Shown piece after piece: positions 1 to 8,352 of a stretch of DNA of 64,000 nt. The DNA comes from Hallerella sp963656065 (GTDB taxonomy: Bacteria > Fibrobacterota > Fibrobacteria > Fibrobacterales > Fibrobacteraceae). The position numbers and the translations under genes were made by a program. The notes beneath the pieces were generated by a model. The model did no database searches. It worked only from the letters and a program-made list of their open reading frames with translations, and was not told where the DNA came from. The stretch's first letter is position 1. Each line of letters starts with the position of its first letter. Location of the stretch: contig CAVKGV010000003.1 of the NCBI GenBank assembly GCA_963656065.1, positions 1 through 64,000 on the forward strand. The letters are read 5' to 3'.

Positions 1-1
1 A

Positions 2-325
2 AATAAAAAACGAAAAATTAAAAATTTTAACTTAGACGCTCTTTCCCAAAAAAGTATAGGATTTTCCGGTTCTGAAATTGAAGAGGCCATTAACGAAGCA
101 CTATTCCTTGCCTATAACGACAATCGAGACATTGAACAAAGGGATATTGAAACAGCTTTAGCAGAAACATATCCATTGTCGAAAACAATAAGCACCTCTA
201 TAGATAAACTCCGAAAATGGGCAAATGCAAGAGCTAAACTAGCCTCCAAACCCAATACCGAATCAATTTCTCACGATGATGATATACCTCAGTTGCCTCA
301 AGAACGTCAGAATATTTTTGTTTAG
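2..325 (+). CDS. AAA+ ATPase, Ycf46-like, C-terminal fragment
   Basis: Only the last 107 residues are in the window; the start lies upstream. The visible part reads like the C-terminal lid of an AAA+ ATPase: a GFSGSEIEEAINEAL stretch (sensor-2 region) followed by a PLS-x-T motif and an RKWANARAK helix. This combination is typical of the Ycf46-like AAA family, which is known to be associated with DUF1257 (Ycf35) and DUF2997 proteins; relatives of both are found 7-8 kb downstream in this operon. It ends 18 nt before the helicase gene, so the two are probably co-transcribed. Composition is very AT-rich like the following genes. The family assignment is inference from this tail alone; a generic AAA+ ATPase is the alternative. 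Confidence 0.7.
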   Translation, partial: NKKRKIKNFNLDALSQKSIGFSGSEIEEAINEALFLAYNDNRDIEQRDIETALAETYPLSKTISTSIDKLRKWANARAKLASKPNTESISHDDDIPQLPQERQNIFV

Positions 326-343
326 ACCATACGGAAACAACAA

Positions 344-3300
344 ATGAATAAACCTCAAACATCTTTTAAAGACAATCGACATTTTTTCTTTGAGGCTCTT
401 TTGGCAAATGAGTCCAAATTTGAAGATTCAAAAAAAATCAATGCAATTGTACACACCACAAAAACATCGCTAGAACCCTATCTTAAATTTTTAAATAATT
501 CAATAAAAGCCTTAAGAAAACGAGCTGATTACGAATGCCTATTCCAAATACTAAACGACAACAATTCTTTCGAATTGAACTTAAAATTTAGACGCTATTC
601 AATCAAGAAAAAACAACTTTTAAGCGCATGCATCAAACTAGAAGATTTCTCCTGTCTTAAACAAGACAAAAAAAACAGGCTACTTTTTATAGAATCAGAT
701 GAAGAAATCGCCTTTTATATAAAAGATGCAAAATTTTCTCCCGACAAGAGATCTATTTTGTCAATAAACGATTCCAAATGGGACGAAGAAATTTCAAAAG
801 CAAAATCCGGAACCCAAGTTGAACTGAATGGAAAAGAGGTTTCGTTCCTAAAAAAAGAGATAACCTTTGATAAAGGGGATAAATTTACTCAAAACGGAAA
901 TCAATTTACAATACATTCGGTATTACAACAAAATGATGAGATTATCGTTGAACTGGAAGAATCCAAAACATTTCCTTCTCCTAAAAGCCCCATTACTTAT
1001 CAAGGAACAGAAATATCCCTCTCATCCATAAAAACAATACCAGAAAAATTATTTTTCACAAATAATGGCAAAGAATGGAAGTTTCGTTTAGAGGGAGAGG
1101 AGTATTCATCCGTAAACCTTAAAGAAACGTTCAAATGCCCCATCGAAATGAAAGATGAAAAAGGATTTATTTATATTCTTCGAGAATACGCCAACAGCAA
1201 ACATGGTAGAAACAGCATTTCCATTCGATTAAATGAAGACGAAAACGTCAAAGAAGGAAAAAAATCATCCTGTGATTACTTTTTTGAAAATGAATCCCTA
1301 AAAGAAATCTATCAAGGCGAAAAGGCAAATAAGTTTAAAGTTTATCAAATAAACCCTGATGAACAGAAATTACGCATAGCAAAACAATCCGAACAGGGAA
1401 AAGATTTAGATTTATCTTTGCCTATAAAAATGGTTATCGATACAACCAATCTAAATAGACAATGGAAAGCAACCAATACTCTTCTCAATTGTCCGATAAA
1501 AGAACACCGGAAACTCATCAAGCTTTTCGAAAAAAAAGATTTAGCAGAGAAGCATCATTTGTGGGAAATTTCAAAACAAGAGACAATTAAAAACTGGTTT
1601 ATTCTAGAAGACGAGCGATACGATGGAACGGAATCGCAGCGTAGATTTGTAAAAAAATCTCTGGCAACCGATGATTTTATGCTTTTAGAAGGACCTCCAG
1701 GCAGCGGAAAGACAACGGCGATTTTAGAGTTAATTCTGCAATTGGTCAATCAAGGAAAACGCATTTTATTAACCGCCTCAACCCATGTGGCAATTGATAA
1801 TATTTTAGATAGAATTATAAAATTTGAGCAAGTATCGCCTCTTCGCATCGGTCGAGAAGACTCCATCGGAAAAACCATTAAAAAGTTTTCTCTTGAATCT
1901 CGGAAAAAAAAGTTAACGGAAGCAGGATGGGAAAGCAGTGCTGCAGAAAGATTCCTACTGGATTCTTCTAATTTGGTTTGCGGAACTACAATGGGAATTC
2001 AAAATCACCCTGATTTTTCACATTATACAAAACAGGATAGTCCACAAAAAACTTGGAATGCTGTTCCCTTTTATGATGTGATGATTATCGATGAAGCCAG
2101 TAAGACCACCTTTCAGGAATTCCTTGTTCCTGCGCTTTACGCCAAAAAATGGATTATTGTTGGAGATATTCAGCAACTGGCCCCTTATGCAGAAACAGAA
2201 TACTTAAAAGCCCACTTAAAAGAATCAATAGATCCTAAAATACAAAGACTTTCCGTTCTAAATTTCAAACTCAGTTCTCTTCAGCATCCTCCCAAAAAAG
2301 ATTTCTCGGACTCGCAAAATTTATTTCCTTTGGCATTGGAACTTCCCGAAGAAATTTCCATCAAAGATTTTAAAGAGTCTATTTACGATAAGGTTAAAAA
2401 CGAACTTCCAAGCGGGAATGTCGTCTATGTAAACAGCGATAAAGAATTCTTCAATATGAAAAATGATTCATCCTGCAGTTGGATTGATTTATATAAGAAT
2501 TTCAATCTTCTCATAATGAATGCAAATAGTTTGAAAGAACTCGACAATTTTATACCGGAATCATTCCATCGTATCTCTCTTGGTAATAGCAAATCCTCTG
2601 AAGCAATACAAAGAAGGGAACGGTTGCTATATAAAGATGATTTTCTTAAGAAAACTAAAGAGCTTTCTTCTTTTTTCAACAAAAACTGGGTGGATGAAAT
2701 TTCATGGCGTTTAGTCCGTAAATTTGAACGCCGATATTTAACTGAAGAAAGCGTCTATGAAAAAGATCTAAAAAAGTTGGTTTTGAACGACCAAAATACG
2801 GCAAATATTTTAGATGATATCGAGCATATCTTTTTCCCGTCAATTCTAGAATTATTGCAAAGAGGAAATGAAAAAGACCTTCGGTATGAAACAACCTTAA
2901 CAAAAGGATTCAGGAGCTTTGCAAATGAAATTTTCGAAAATCGATTTGAAAGATTAGATTATCAACATCGAATGCATCCAGAAATTTCCAAATTTTCAAG
3001 AGAGCATTTTTATGGTAAAAAGCGAGGCATAAACGAACTCAAAGATGGGCAAGATGTACATCGTGAATGGAATTATCAGCATTATTCGCAACATCATGAA
3101 ATTTGGTTGAATGTAAAGCGTAACGAAAAATACGAAAATGGAAATAACCGGCAAAATAAGAATTATACAGAATGTCATTGCATTCTAGAAGAAATCAAAA
3201 GCTTTATCAATTGGGCTAAAGAATCTGGACAATGGACCATCGCTGTATTGACTTATTATAAACCTCAAGAAGAAATTATCCGAACCGCCTTACAGAAATA

Positions 3301-3616
3301 CACAGAAATGAGAAATTCTTACTCCCATTTTGAAAAAGATGGAGTAAAAATTCTTCTTTATACCGTAGATAAATTTCAAGGTAGAGAAGCAGATATTGTA
3401 TTTCTTAGTATGTGTCGAGACAAAGGAATAGGATTTATGGATAACATAAATCGACTCAATGTAGCACTAACACGTGCAAAATTTCAACGAGTAATCGTTG
3501 GAAACCAAGAACATTTTCGTTTTCAAACATTCTCTAAAGAATTATCCACTCTTGCTAAGGAAAGTACGATTGATTCGAAATATATAGATGGAGGATTCAA
3601 TGAAAATTACACTTGA
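344..3616 (+). CDS. UPF1/Dna2-like superfamily 1 helicase (AAA_11/AAA_12)
   Basis: A 1090-residue protein whose C-terminal two thirds form an SF1B helicase core. Visible motifs are Walker A GPPGSGKT (residues 450-457), Walker B/motif II DEAS (583-586), QHRMHPE (874-880, motif IV region of the UPF1/DNA2 group), TVDKFQGRE (1007-1015, motif V) and RLNVALTRAK (1037-1046, motif VI). The QHRMHPE and KFQGRE signatures separate it from UvrD-type SF1A enzymes. The first 440 residues have no motif I recognise and probably provide substrate binding. Between motifs II and IV there is an unusually long insertion of about 290 residues. Helicases of this group act on RNA or DNA with 5'-3' polarity. The gene sits in a tight operon with PLD-like proteins, a pairing known from antiphage systems such as Mokosh, although the remaining partners differ. 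Confidence 0.9.
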   Translation: MNKPQTSFKDNRHFFFEALLANESKFEDSKKINAIVHTTKTSLEPYLKFLNNSIKALRKRADYECLFQILNDNNSFELNLKFRRYSIKKKQLLSACIKLEDFSCLKQDKKNRLLFIESDEEIAFYIKDAKFSPDKRSILSINDSKWDEEISKAKSGTQVELNGKEVSFLKKEITFDKGDKFTQNGNQFTIHSVLQQNDEIIVELEESKTFPSPKSPITYQGTEISLSSIKTIPEKLFFTNNGKEWKFRLEGEEYSSVNLKETFKCPIEMKDEKGFIYILREYANSKHGRNSISIRLNEDENVKEGKKSSCDYFFENESLKEIYQGEKANKFKVYQINPDEQKLRIAKQSEQGKDLDLSLPIKMVIDTTNLNRQWKATNTLLNCPIKEHRKLIKLFEKKDLAEKHHLWEISKQETIKNWFILEDERYDGTESQRRFVKKSLATDDFMLLEGPPGSGKTTAILELILQLVNQGKRILLTASTHVAIDNILDRIIKFEQVSPLRIGREDSIGKTIKKFSLESRKKKLTEAGWESSAAERFLLDSSNLVCGTTMGIQNHPDFSHYTKQDSPQKTWNAVPFYDVMIIDEASKTTFQEFLVPALYAKKWIIVGDIQQLAPYAETEYLKAHLKESIDPKIQRLSVLNFKLSSLQHPPKKDFSDSQNLFPLALELPEEISIKDFKESIYDKVKNELPSGNVVYVNSDKEFFNMKNDSSCSWIDLYKNFNLLIMNANSLKELDNFIPESFHRISLGNSKSSEAIQRRERLLYKDDFLKKTKELSSFFNKNWVDEISWRLVRKFERRYLTEESVYEKDLKKLVLNDQNTANILDDIEHIFFPSILELLQRGNEKDLRYETTLTKGFRSFANEIFENRFERLDYQHRMHPEISKFSREHFYGKKRGINELKDGQDVHREWNYQHYSQHHEIWLNVKRNEKYENGNNRQNKNYTECHCILEEIKSFINWAKESGQWTIAVLTYYKPQEEIIRTALQKYTEMRNSYSHFEKDGVKILLYTVDKFQGREADIVFLSMCRDKGIGFMDNINRLNVALTRAKFQRVIVGNQEHFRFQTFSKELSTLAKESTIDSKYIDGGFNENYT

Positions 3617-5132
3617 AACAACAGCTACAAAACTAGACTGTCATTTTATCGGTGAAGTTACCTATCCAGACACCGAAAAATTTGATATATATAAAAAAAT
3701 TTTTCGAGATGCCGATTCCGAATCTTCACTGAGAAAATTATTAAAAAAAGATAGTATTAACGATTCTGCTATTTCTGAGTTCTGTCGAACACTAAATAAA
3801 CTAGGGCTCATTAAAGAAAATGGAGACCTAGCGTCTGAACCATTAATCGCAGAATATGGTGATTACATTCTAACCTTACTAATACAAGACAAAGACGATA
3901 TCCCCTATCAATGGCTGCCTTTACAATTGAAAAGAAATCTTCAAGAACAAGACCGAACTTATGAAGATGATTCATTAGACAGCAAGAAACTAGAATCTGC
4001 CATAAAACAAGCCGAGATTTTTATTCCAAAAAATCCCATTGGGAGAGTCATCAATATCGACAGCCCGAAAGTAAAATACTCTTATAATGATGATGTTCCT
4101 GTTCGTATTGAAATCGATTCAGATACCAATAATTGGAACTTAAATATTGAACGAAATTCTTTTTTAATTCCAGAGCAAAAACAATTTTCCTATCAAGATT
4201 TTTTTTCAGACAAACTTATCAAAGACAATACCTATAAACTTTATCTTCCGGCATCAAAAGCAGAAAGCTATCCGGACATATTTGGCAATTTCACAATCAA
4301 TTTTGAAGAACAACAATGCGAAACTCCTTGGGGAAAATTTAATATCAAATATAAAAATGTTCCTGTTTTACCTATCGCCGAAGAAGTTTCTTGGTGGTAC
4401 AAATCTATTTTCAAAAATAAATTGAACATTCCTGGTTACAGAACTTCAGAAGACATTGAATTCGTATGGAATACGATTTTTTCTGACTATCCTATATTCC
4501 AACGAGAGGAATACAAGGGGAAAATTTCAGACTTTAATTATGATGAAGTAATTAACCAGATTCCTCCGCTAACAGAAACATATTGGTTATTATATGCGGC
4601 AAAGGATCTCGATCCAAACTTAACCACAGAACATCCCATTCAAAATTTTGGTTATCAAATACACATCCCGGCAAAAGATCACGCAAATCTCAAAACAGAT
4701 TTCATTGACAAATGGCAAGAATTAAAATCTGCAAAAAGTATTCGCATCTATGATAATTATTGCGGCACATTTTATTCCATCAAAACATTAAACGAAATTT
4801 TCAAAAAAATGGATTCTCCTCCACAAAAAGTAATCCTTGTTTCAAAAAAACAGAATGAGCTTTCTAACGCCTCCAAGATTAACCGACTCCTTGAAGATTT
4901 TAAACAGCAGTATCATGCCGAAATCATCTTTCAAGAGGCAAGCAATTTTGAACACGATCGCTATTGGAATATCGACGAAAAATACTTTACAGTGGGAACA
5001 AGTATAAATAACATCTGGACATTAAGAACCGATGATTACGATTCAAGAATAAAATCCCAAATTAACATCAACGAAATTGATCGTAATGATATTCCAAAAA
5101 AAATCCAAGACATCTGGAGTCAATATGTCTAA
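3600..5132 (+). CDS. PLD-like/MIT_C-like HDR-motif protein
   Basis: 510 residues. The start at 3600 is chosen because GGAGG lies five bases upstream (3590-3594); an in-frame ATG at 3588 has no such site. The gene overlaps the helicase end by 17 nt. The N-terminal 100 residues are helical and resemble a small winged-helix-like segment. The C-terminal 150 residues resemble the phospholipase-D-like fold of MIT_C-type domains: an SIRIYDNYCGTF strand, then HDRYW at 452-456 and a TVGTSINNI strand-turn. In canonical PLD enzymes the motif is HxK; here it is HDR, as in a set of prokaryotic conflict-system proteins. Whether it cuts nucleic acid cannot be told. The assignment is by motif memory, so moderate certainty. 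Confidence 0.55.
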   Translation: MKITLETTATKLDCHFIGEVTYPDTEKFDIYKKIFRDADSESSLRKLLKKDSINDSAISEFCRTLNKLGLIKENGDLASEPLIAEYGDYILTLLIQDKDDIPYQWLPLQLKRNLQEQDRTYEDDSLDSKKLESAIKQAEIFIPKNPIGRVINIDSPKVKYSYNDDVPVRIEIDSDTNNWNLNIERNSFLIPEQKQFSYQDFFSDKLIKDNTYKLYLPASKAESYPDIFGNFTINFEEQQCETPWGKFNIKYKNVPVLPIAEEVSWWYKSIFKNKLNIPGYRTSEDIEFVWNTIFSDYPIFQREEYKGKISDFNYDEVINQIPPLTETYWLLYAAKDLDPNLTTEHPIQNFGYQIHIPAKDHANLKTDFIDKWQELKSAKSIRIYDNYCGTFYSIKTLNEIFKKMDSPPQKVILVSKKQNELSNASKINRLLEDFKQQYHAEIIFQEASNFEHDRYWNIDEKYFTVGTSINNIWTLRTDDYDSRIKSQININEIDRNDIPKKIQDIWSQYV

Positions 5133-6936
5133 AATCCAACCCCTTGAAAAGACACACATTTTTGACAATTCGAAAAAGCTCTTGCAAGTTTGCATCAAAT
5201 GCAATTCGCACAGATATGACTGTCCATCAATTCAAGATATTATTCAAGCGATTAATGATGCAAGAAGTACAATATTCATCGCATCAACAAGTTTTTTGGA
5301 TGAAAAAATTAAAAACGCTCTAACTAGCCGAATTCAATCGAAAGTTCGAATTTATGGATTAGTAAAAAATTTTGAATCTTTTAACTCATTCGGATGGTTT
5401 GGAAAACAATTTCCATTTCTATGTCGCCAATGCCCTGATTTAAAAAACGATTATATCATTATCGACAATCAAATTTCTTTCCTGTTCCTTAAGCCAACTG
5501 AAAACATTCAAAACAACACTTCAATACCATTAAATCAACAAGCAACCAAAGATCTATCTTATTGGTTCATCCATTTCTTTTGGACAAAATGTAATCGAGA
5601 AAGTATCAATGGCAAGCCTGATATTTGTAAAGAAGCCCCATTTGCCGTCCCTCCCCTAAAAAAAGAATTTGTTATGCTTAATGAAAACGAAAATCTTTTT
5701 CATTTCAAAGAAGCATTTTATGCTTGTGAACCTAATTCAAAGTCTTTAATTTCAAAAGATTTTTCGGATAACTTAGAGGAAATCATTCAATCCGCCAAAA
5801 TTTCACAACAATTAAAAAGTCCAATTTACAAAGACGAGCGATTTTGGTTTATCGGCGATTTTTTAATTCCATTAGAAATATTCACCGGATTAGAAGATGT
5901 TTGGCAAATTTCTAAAACCACCTTAAACGCTCTTCCATCCGAATTTATTGACTTCAATTCAACAAAGTGGGACATAGTACAAAAAAAAGCAGAATCACAA
6001 AAAAAGCATGAAGCCCTTATGGCAAACTCTTTAGAAGAAATGAAAAGCCTCGATTTAATTGATGATGCATTAAAATCAGAAGCCGATCCTTATTCAGAAA
6101 TAACCATTTTTCATTTTACTGTAAAACCACCCCAAAAGCTAAACAGCGCAAAGCGTGCTGAAATTTACAAAGATTTCGACAATCTACAAAACAAATATAC
6201 CTCAAATCTAAACAATCTCAAACGTTCATTAAATGAGTTAATGGAAAAAGGAATGAAAAATGAAGCCAATGTCGGAATCATCCAAGACCTTAAGGATGCT
6301 CTTAACGATTGCTCTTCCGAATCTAAAAATATCCTATCTCAAATGACTTTACCAGAACTTGAAAATTGTTTAGAGAAATGGGATATTGAACAGGATTCAA
6401 ATTGGCTTCTTAAATTTTCCGAATTAGATTATCGTGTTTGCGAAGATAAATTTAAAAAAGATAAAGAAGATGAACTAAAAGATCTTGACACCAAAAAAGA
6501 AAGCATTGAAAATGAATGTACAGAAGTAGAAAAAGAACTTCGGGAAATTAAGCTCCAACTTGAAAATCTAAACAAAGGCACGACTGAACAATCCTTAAAA
6601 AGCAACAAAAAAGAATTAGAGCAAAAACGAAATTCCATAAACAGAAAGTTGGAAGACTTAAAAAAATCTTTAGAAAACAATCAACAAAAACAAGAAACTA
6701 AATCAGCAGAAACATTTAAACGAAAGTCCGATGAAGAACGATTAAAAGAAATCCGAAAAGAACTTTCCTTTTTCCCCCTTAAAAAACCAGCATTCCTATT
6801 GCCGGACGTTGGTGAACTTTTCGAGGACAGTAAGAATTTCTACTTAGAAATTTCTGATTGGGAAAATCTTCAAAAAGCGAACGAACTGTCTCAAAGATAT
6901 AAAACCAAACCATACCATGTCACAACAAAGGTATAA
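5125..6936 (+). CDS. Coiled-coil protein with degenerate PLD-like N-terminal half
   Basis: 603 residues from an ATG at 5125 that overlaps the previous stop by 8 nt and has GGAG upstream; a longer reading from 5077 lies inside the previous gene and is rejected. Residues about 25-140 resemble half of a phospholipase-D fold (an IIQAINDARSTIFIAST helix-strand, later a DYIIID strand) but lack the HxK catalytic motif. A CxxC pair near residues 24-27 precedes it. Residues roughly 300-570 are highly charged and Glu/Lys-rich, a long predicted coiled coil with heptad-like spacing. No enzymatic motif is visible. It could be a scaffold or sensor subunit that works with the helicase and the HDR-motif protein; that role is inference. 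Confidence 0.5.
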   Translation: MSKIQPLEKTHIFDNSKKLLQVCIKCNSHRYDCPSIQDIIQAINDARSTIFIASTSFLDEKIKNALTSRIQSKVRIYGLVKNFESFNSFGWFGKQFPFLCRQCPDLKNDYIIIDNQISFLFLKPTENIQNNTSIPLNQQATKDLSYWFIHFFWTKCNRESINGKPDICKEAPFAVPPLKKEFVMLNENENLFHFKEAFYACEPNSKSLISKDFSDNLEEIIQSAKISQQLKSPIYKDERFWFIGDFLIPLEIFTGLEDVWQISKTTLNALPSEFIDFNSTKWDIVQKKAESQKKHEALMANSLEEMKSLDLIDDALKSEADPYSEITIFHFTVKPPQKLNSAKRAEIYKDFDNLQNKYTSNLNNLKRSLNELMEKGMKNEANVGIIQDLKDALNDCSSESKNILSQMTLPELENCLEKWDIEQDSNWLLKFSELDYRVCEDKFKKDKEDELKDLDTKKESIENECTEVEKELREIKLQLENLNKGTTEQSLKSNKKELEQKRNSINRKLEDLKKSLENNQQKQETKSAETFKRKSDEERLKEIRKELSFFPLKKPAFLLPDVGELFEDSKNFYLEISDWENLQKANELSQRYKTKPYHVTTKV

Positions 6937-6938
6937 CT

Positions 6939-7490
6939 ATGAGTATAAAAAGAACTATTTCCGGGAAAGTTTTTATCGAAGATCTTCAACTAGCAAAAGA
7001 ACTCATCAAAAGTTTTTCAGGAATTTCCATTTTAAATAATTTATTCACAACAACGATGGATTCTGATTATTCCTCACAAGGACAAATAGACTTAAAGAAA
7101 ATAGAACAACTATACCGCCAAAAACGACAAGAAAAAATTAAAGCACAAGAAGAATTGCAAAAAAGACTGGAAGAAGAACGAAATCGATTGGAAGAAGAGA
7201 GAAAAAAACTCGAAGAAGAAAAACGGATCACAAAAAATATGACGGAATTTCTTCAAGAACTAAAAAATCTAGAAATTCGAGAACAACAGAATAAAACAGA
7301 AGAAGAAAAGCTCCAATTCAACACCGCTTACTGCAACGCCGAAAAAGAAAAAATAAAAGAACAAAAAGAATTATACCGTCAAGAACGCAAAGAGAGAATT
7401 ATCGCAAATGCAAAAAAGAAAGGCTATACGGTTAAAGAAAAAAAAGAAGGCGATAAAATCAAGCTCATTTTACAGCGCAGAGAATTTTAA
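6939..7490 (+). CDS. Coiled-coil protein with DUF1257/Ycf35-like C-terminus
   Basis: 183 residues, starting two bases after the previous stop with AAAGG upstream. The middle (about 45-155) is an almost uninterrupted Glu/Arg/Lys coiled coil. The last 30 residues (IIANAKKKGYTVKEKKEGDK, then IKLILQR) match the way DUF1257/Ycf35 proteins end: a helix, a GY/F-x-V strand, then a xLxLQR strand. The first 30 residues (a strand, then a helix starting EDLQLAKELIK) also fit the DUF1257 N-terminus, so the coiled coil seems to be inserted into a DUF1257-type fold. DUF1257 proteins are known companions of Ycf46 ATPases and DUF2997 proteins. The match is short, hence the cautious score. Confidence 0.55.
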   Translation: MSIKRTISGKVFIEDLQLAKELIKSFSGISILNNLFTTTMDSDYSSQGQIDLKKIEQLYRQKRQEKIKAQEELQKRLEEERNRLEEERKKLEEEKRITKNMTEFLQELKNLEIREQQNKTEEEKLQFNTAYCNAEKEKIKEQKELYRQERKERIIANAKKKGYTVKEKKEGDKIKLILQRREF

Positions 7491-8050
7491 TGTTAAACAT
7501 AAGCCACCTGGAAACATGCAATTACGTCAATGGTCCTGGAAAACGTTTTGTAATTTGGGTTCAAGGATGCAAATTTCATTGTAAAGGATGCGGAAATCCT
7601 GACACTTGGGATTTCAAAAGAGAAAATTTAATTTCTATTGATACACTCTACAATATGATTTTAGCCGATAAAAGCCTAGATGGAGTCACTTTTTCAGGAG
7701 GCGAACCATTTCTGCAAGCTCAAGAATTGCACATTCTATCAAAAAAAATCAAAGAAACTACAACTCTCACCATTCAAATTTTTTCCGGATATGAATGGGA
7801 TGAATTTGAAAACGAGACACAAAGACAACTTCTAAAATACACCGATATTTTAATCTATGGACGTTTTGACTTCTCAAAAAAAGACAATAACCAAAAAATT
7901 TGGCTTAATCCAAATGCAACAAAAGCATGGAATTTCAACAATTCCGATGTAGAAATCGACATAGACATTGACGGTAACATCTTTGTGAGCGGTTTCCCAA
8001 AACCAGATTTACTTAAAATTTTGGAGAATATAAACAATGAAAGAATTTGA
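7490..8050 (+). CDS. NrdG-like radical SAM protein (4Fe-4S single cluster)
   Basis: 186 residues; the ATG shares its A with the preceding TAA (TAATG), which implies translational coupling. The radical SAM cluster motif C-x3-C-x2-C is at Cys27, Cys31 and Cys34, followed by GNP, and the SAM-binding FSGGEP motif lies near residues 67-72. Length and layout match anaerobic ribonucleotide-reductase activase (NrdG)-like minimal radical SAM proteins. No nrdD is adjacent, so an activase role for ribonucleotide reductase is unlikely; the target is more likely a partner in this operon. Small NrdG-like proteins are known to occur with Ycf46/DUF1257/DUF2997 genes. The protein is AT-rich like its neighbours. 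Confidence 0.85.
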   Translation: MLNISHLETCNYVNGPGKRFVIWVQGCKFHCKGCGNPDTWDFKRENLISIDTLYNMILADKSLDGVTFSGGEPFLQAQELHILSKKIKETTTLTIQIFSGYEWDEFENETQRQLLKYTDILIYGRFDFSKKDNNQKIWLNPNATKAWNFNNSDVEIDIDIDGNIFVSGFPKPDLLKILENINNERI

Positions 8051-8246
8051 AATCGAAATTGATGAAAACGGAAATATCTCCGCAGATAGCAAAGGATTTC
8101 ACGGTCCTTTATGTGAACAGGAACTAAATGATATTCTTGATGGAATCGAAGGAAACGAATTTGGAAAAAAGAAACCAGAGTACTTTTCAAAAGAAAAGAA
8201 TTCTCTACAATTAAAGAAGTTTATTCATCAAGGAAACAGCAAATAA
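8037..8246 (+). CDS. DUF2997-like small protein
   Basis: 69 residues, overlapping the radical SAM gene by 14 nt. The N-terminal 45 residues (MKEFEIEIDENGNISADSKG, then F and a GPLC motif) fit the DUF2997 pattern: an acidic first strand, a G-x-I turn, a KGF-x-G-x-x-C segment and a helix. DUF2997 proteins have no known activity but are encoded next to Ycf46-like ATPases and Ycf35/DUF1257 proteins. The conserved Cys (residue 27) is retained. This is the last gene of the AT-rich operon; base composition changes soon after its stop. Confidence 0.65.
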   Translation: MKEFEIEIDENGNISADSKGFHGPLCEQELNDILDGIEGNEFGKKKPEYFSKEKNSLQLKKFIHQGNSK

Positions 8247-8352
8247 TTTAAACACAGCAATAGTCAACCGCTTTCACGCACCGCAAAAAAAAACGCAATT
8301 TTCAAACAAAAATTACACTTTTTAGCGCATAATTCTACCATCAGTCCATATC

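Noticed and set aside
7490..8050. Anaerobic ribonucleotide reductase activase (nrdG) as a firm call
   Set aside because: No nrdD is adjacent and the flanking genes are of a different kind.
2..8246. Direct assignment of the first operon to the Mokosh system
   Set aside because: A UPF1-like helicase and PLD-like domains agree, but the radical SAM, DUF1257-like, DUF2997-like and Ycf46-like genes are not part of Mokosh as I know it, and the PLD motifs are non-canonical.
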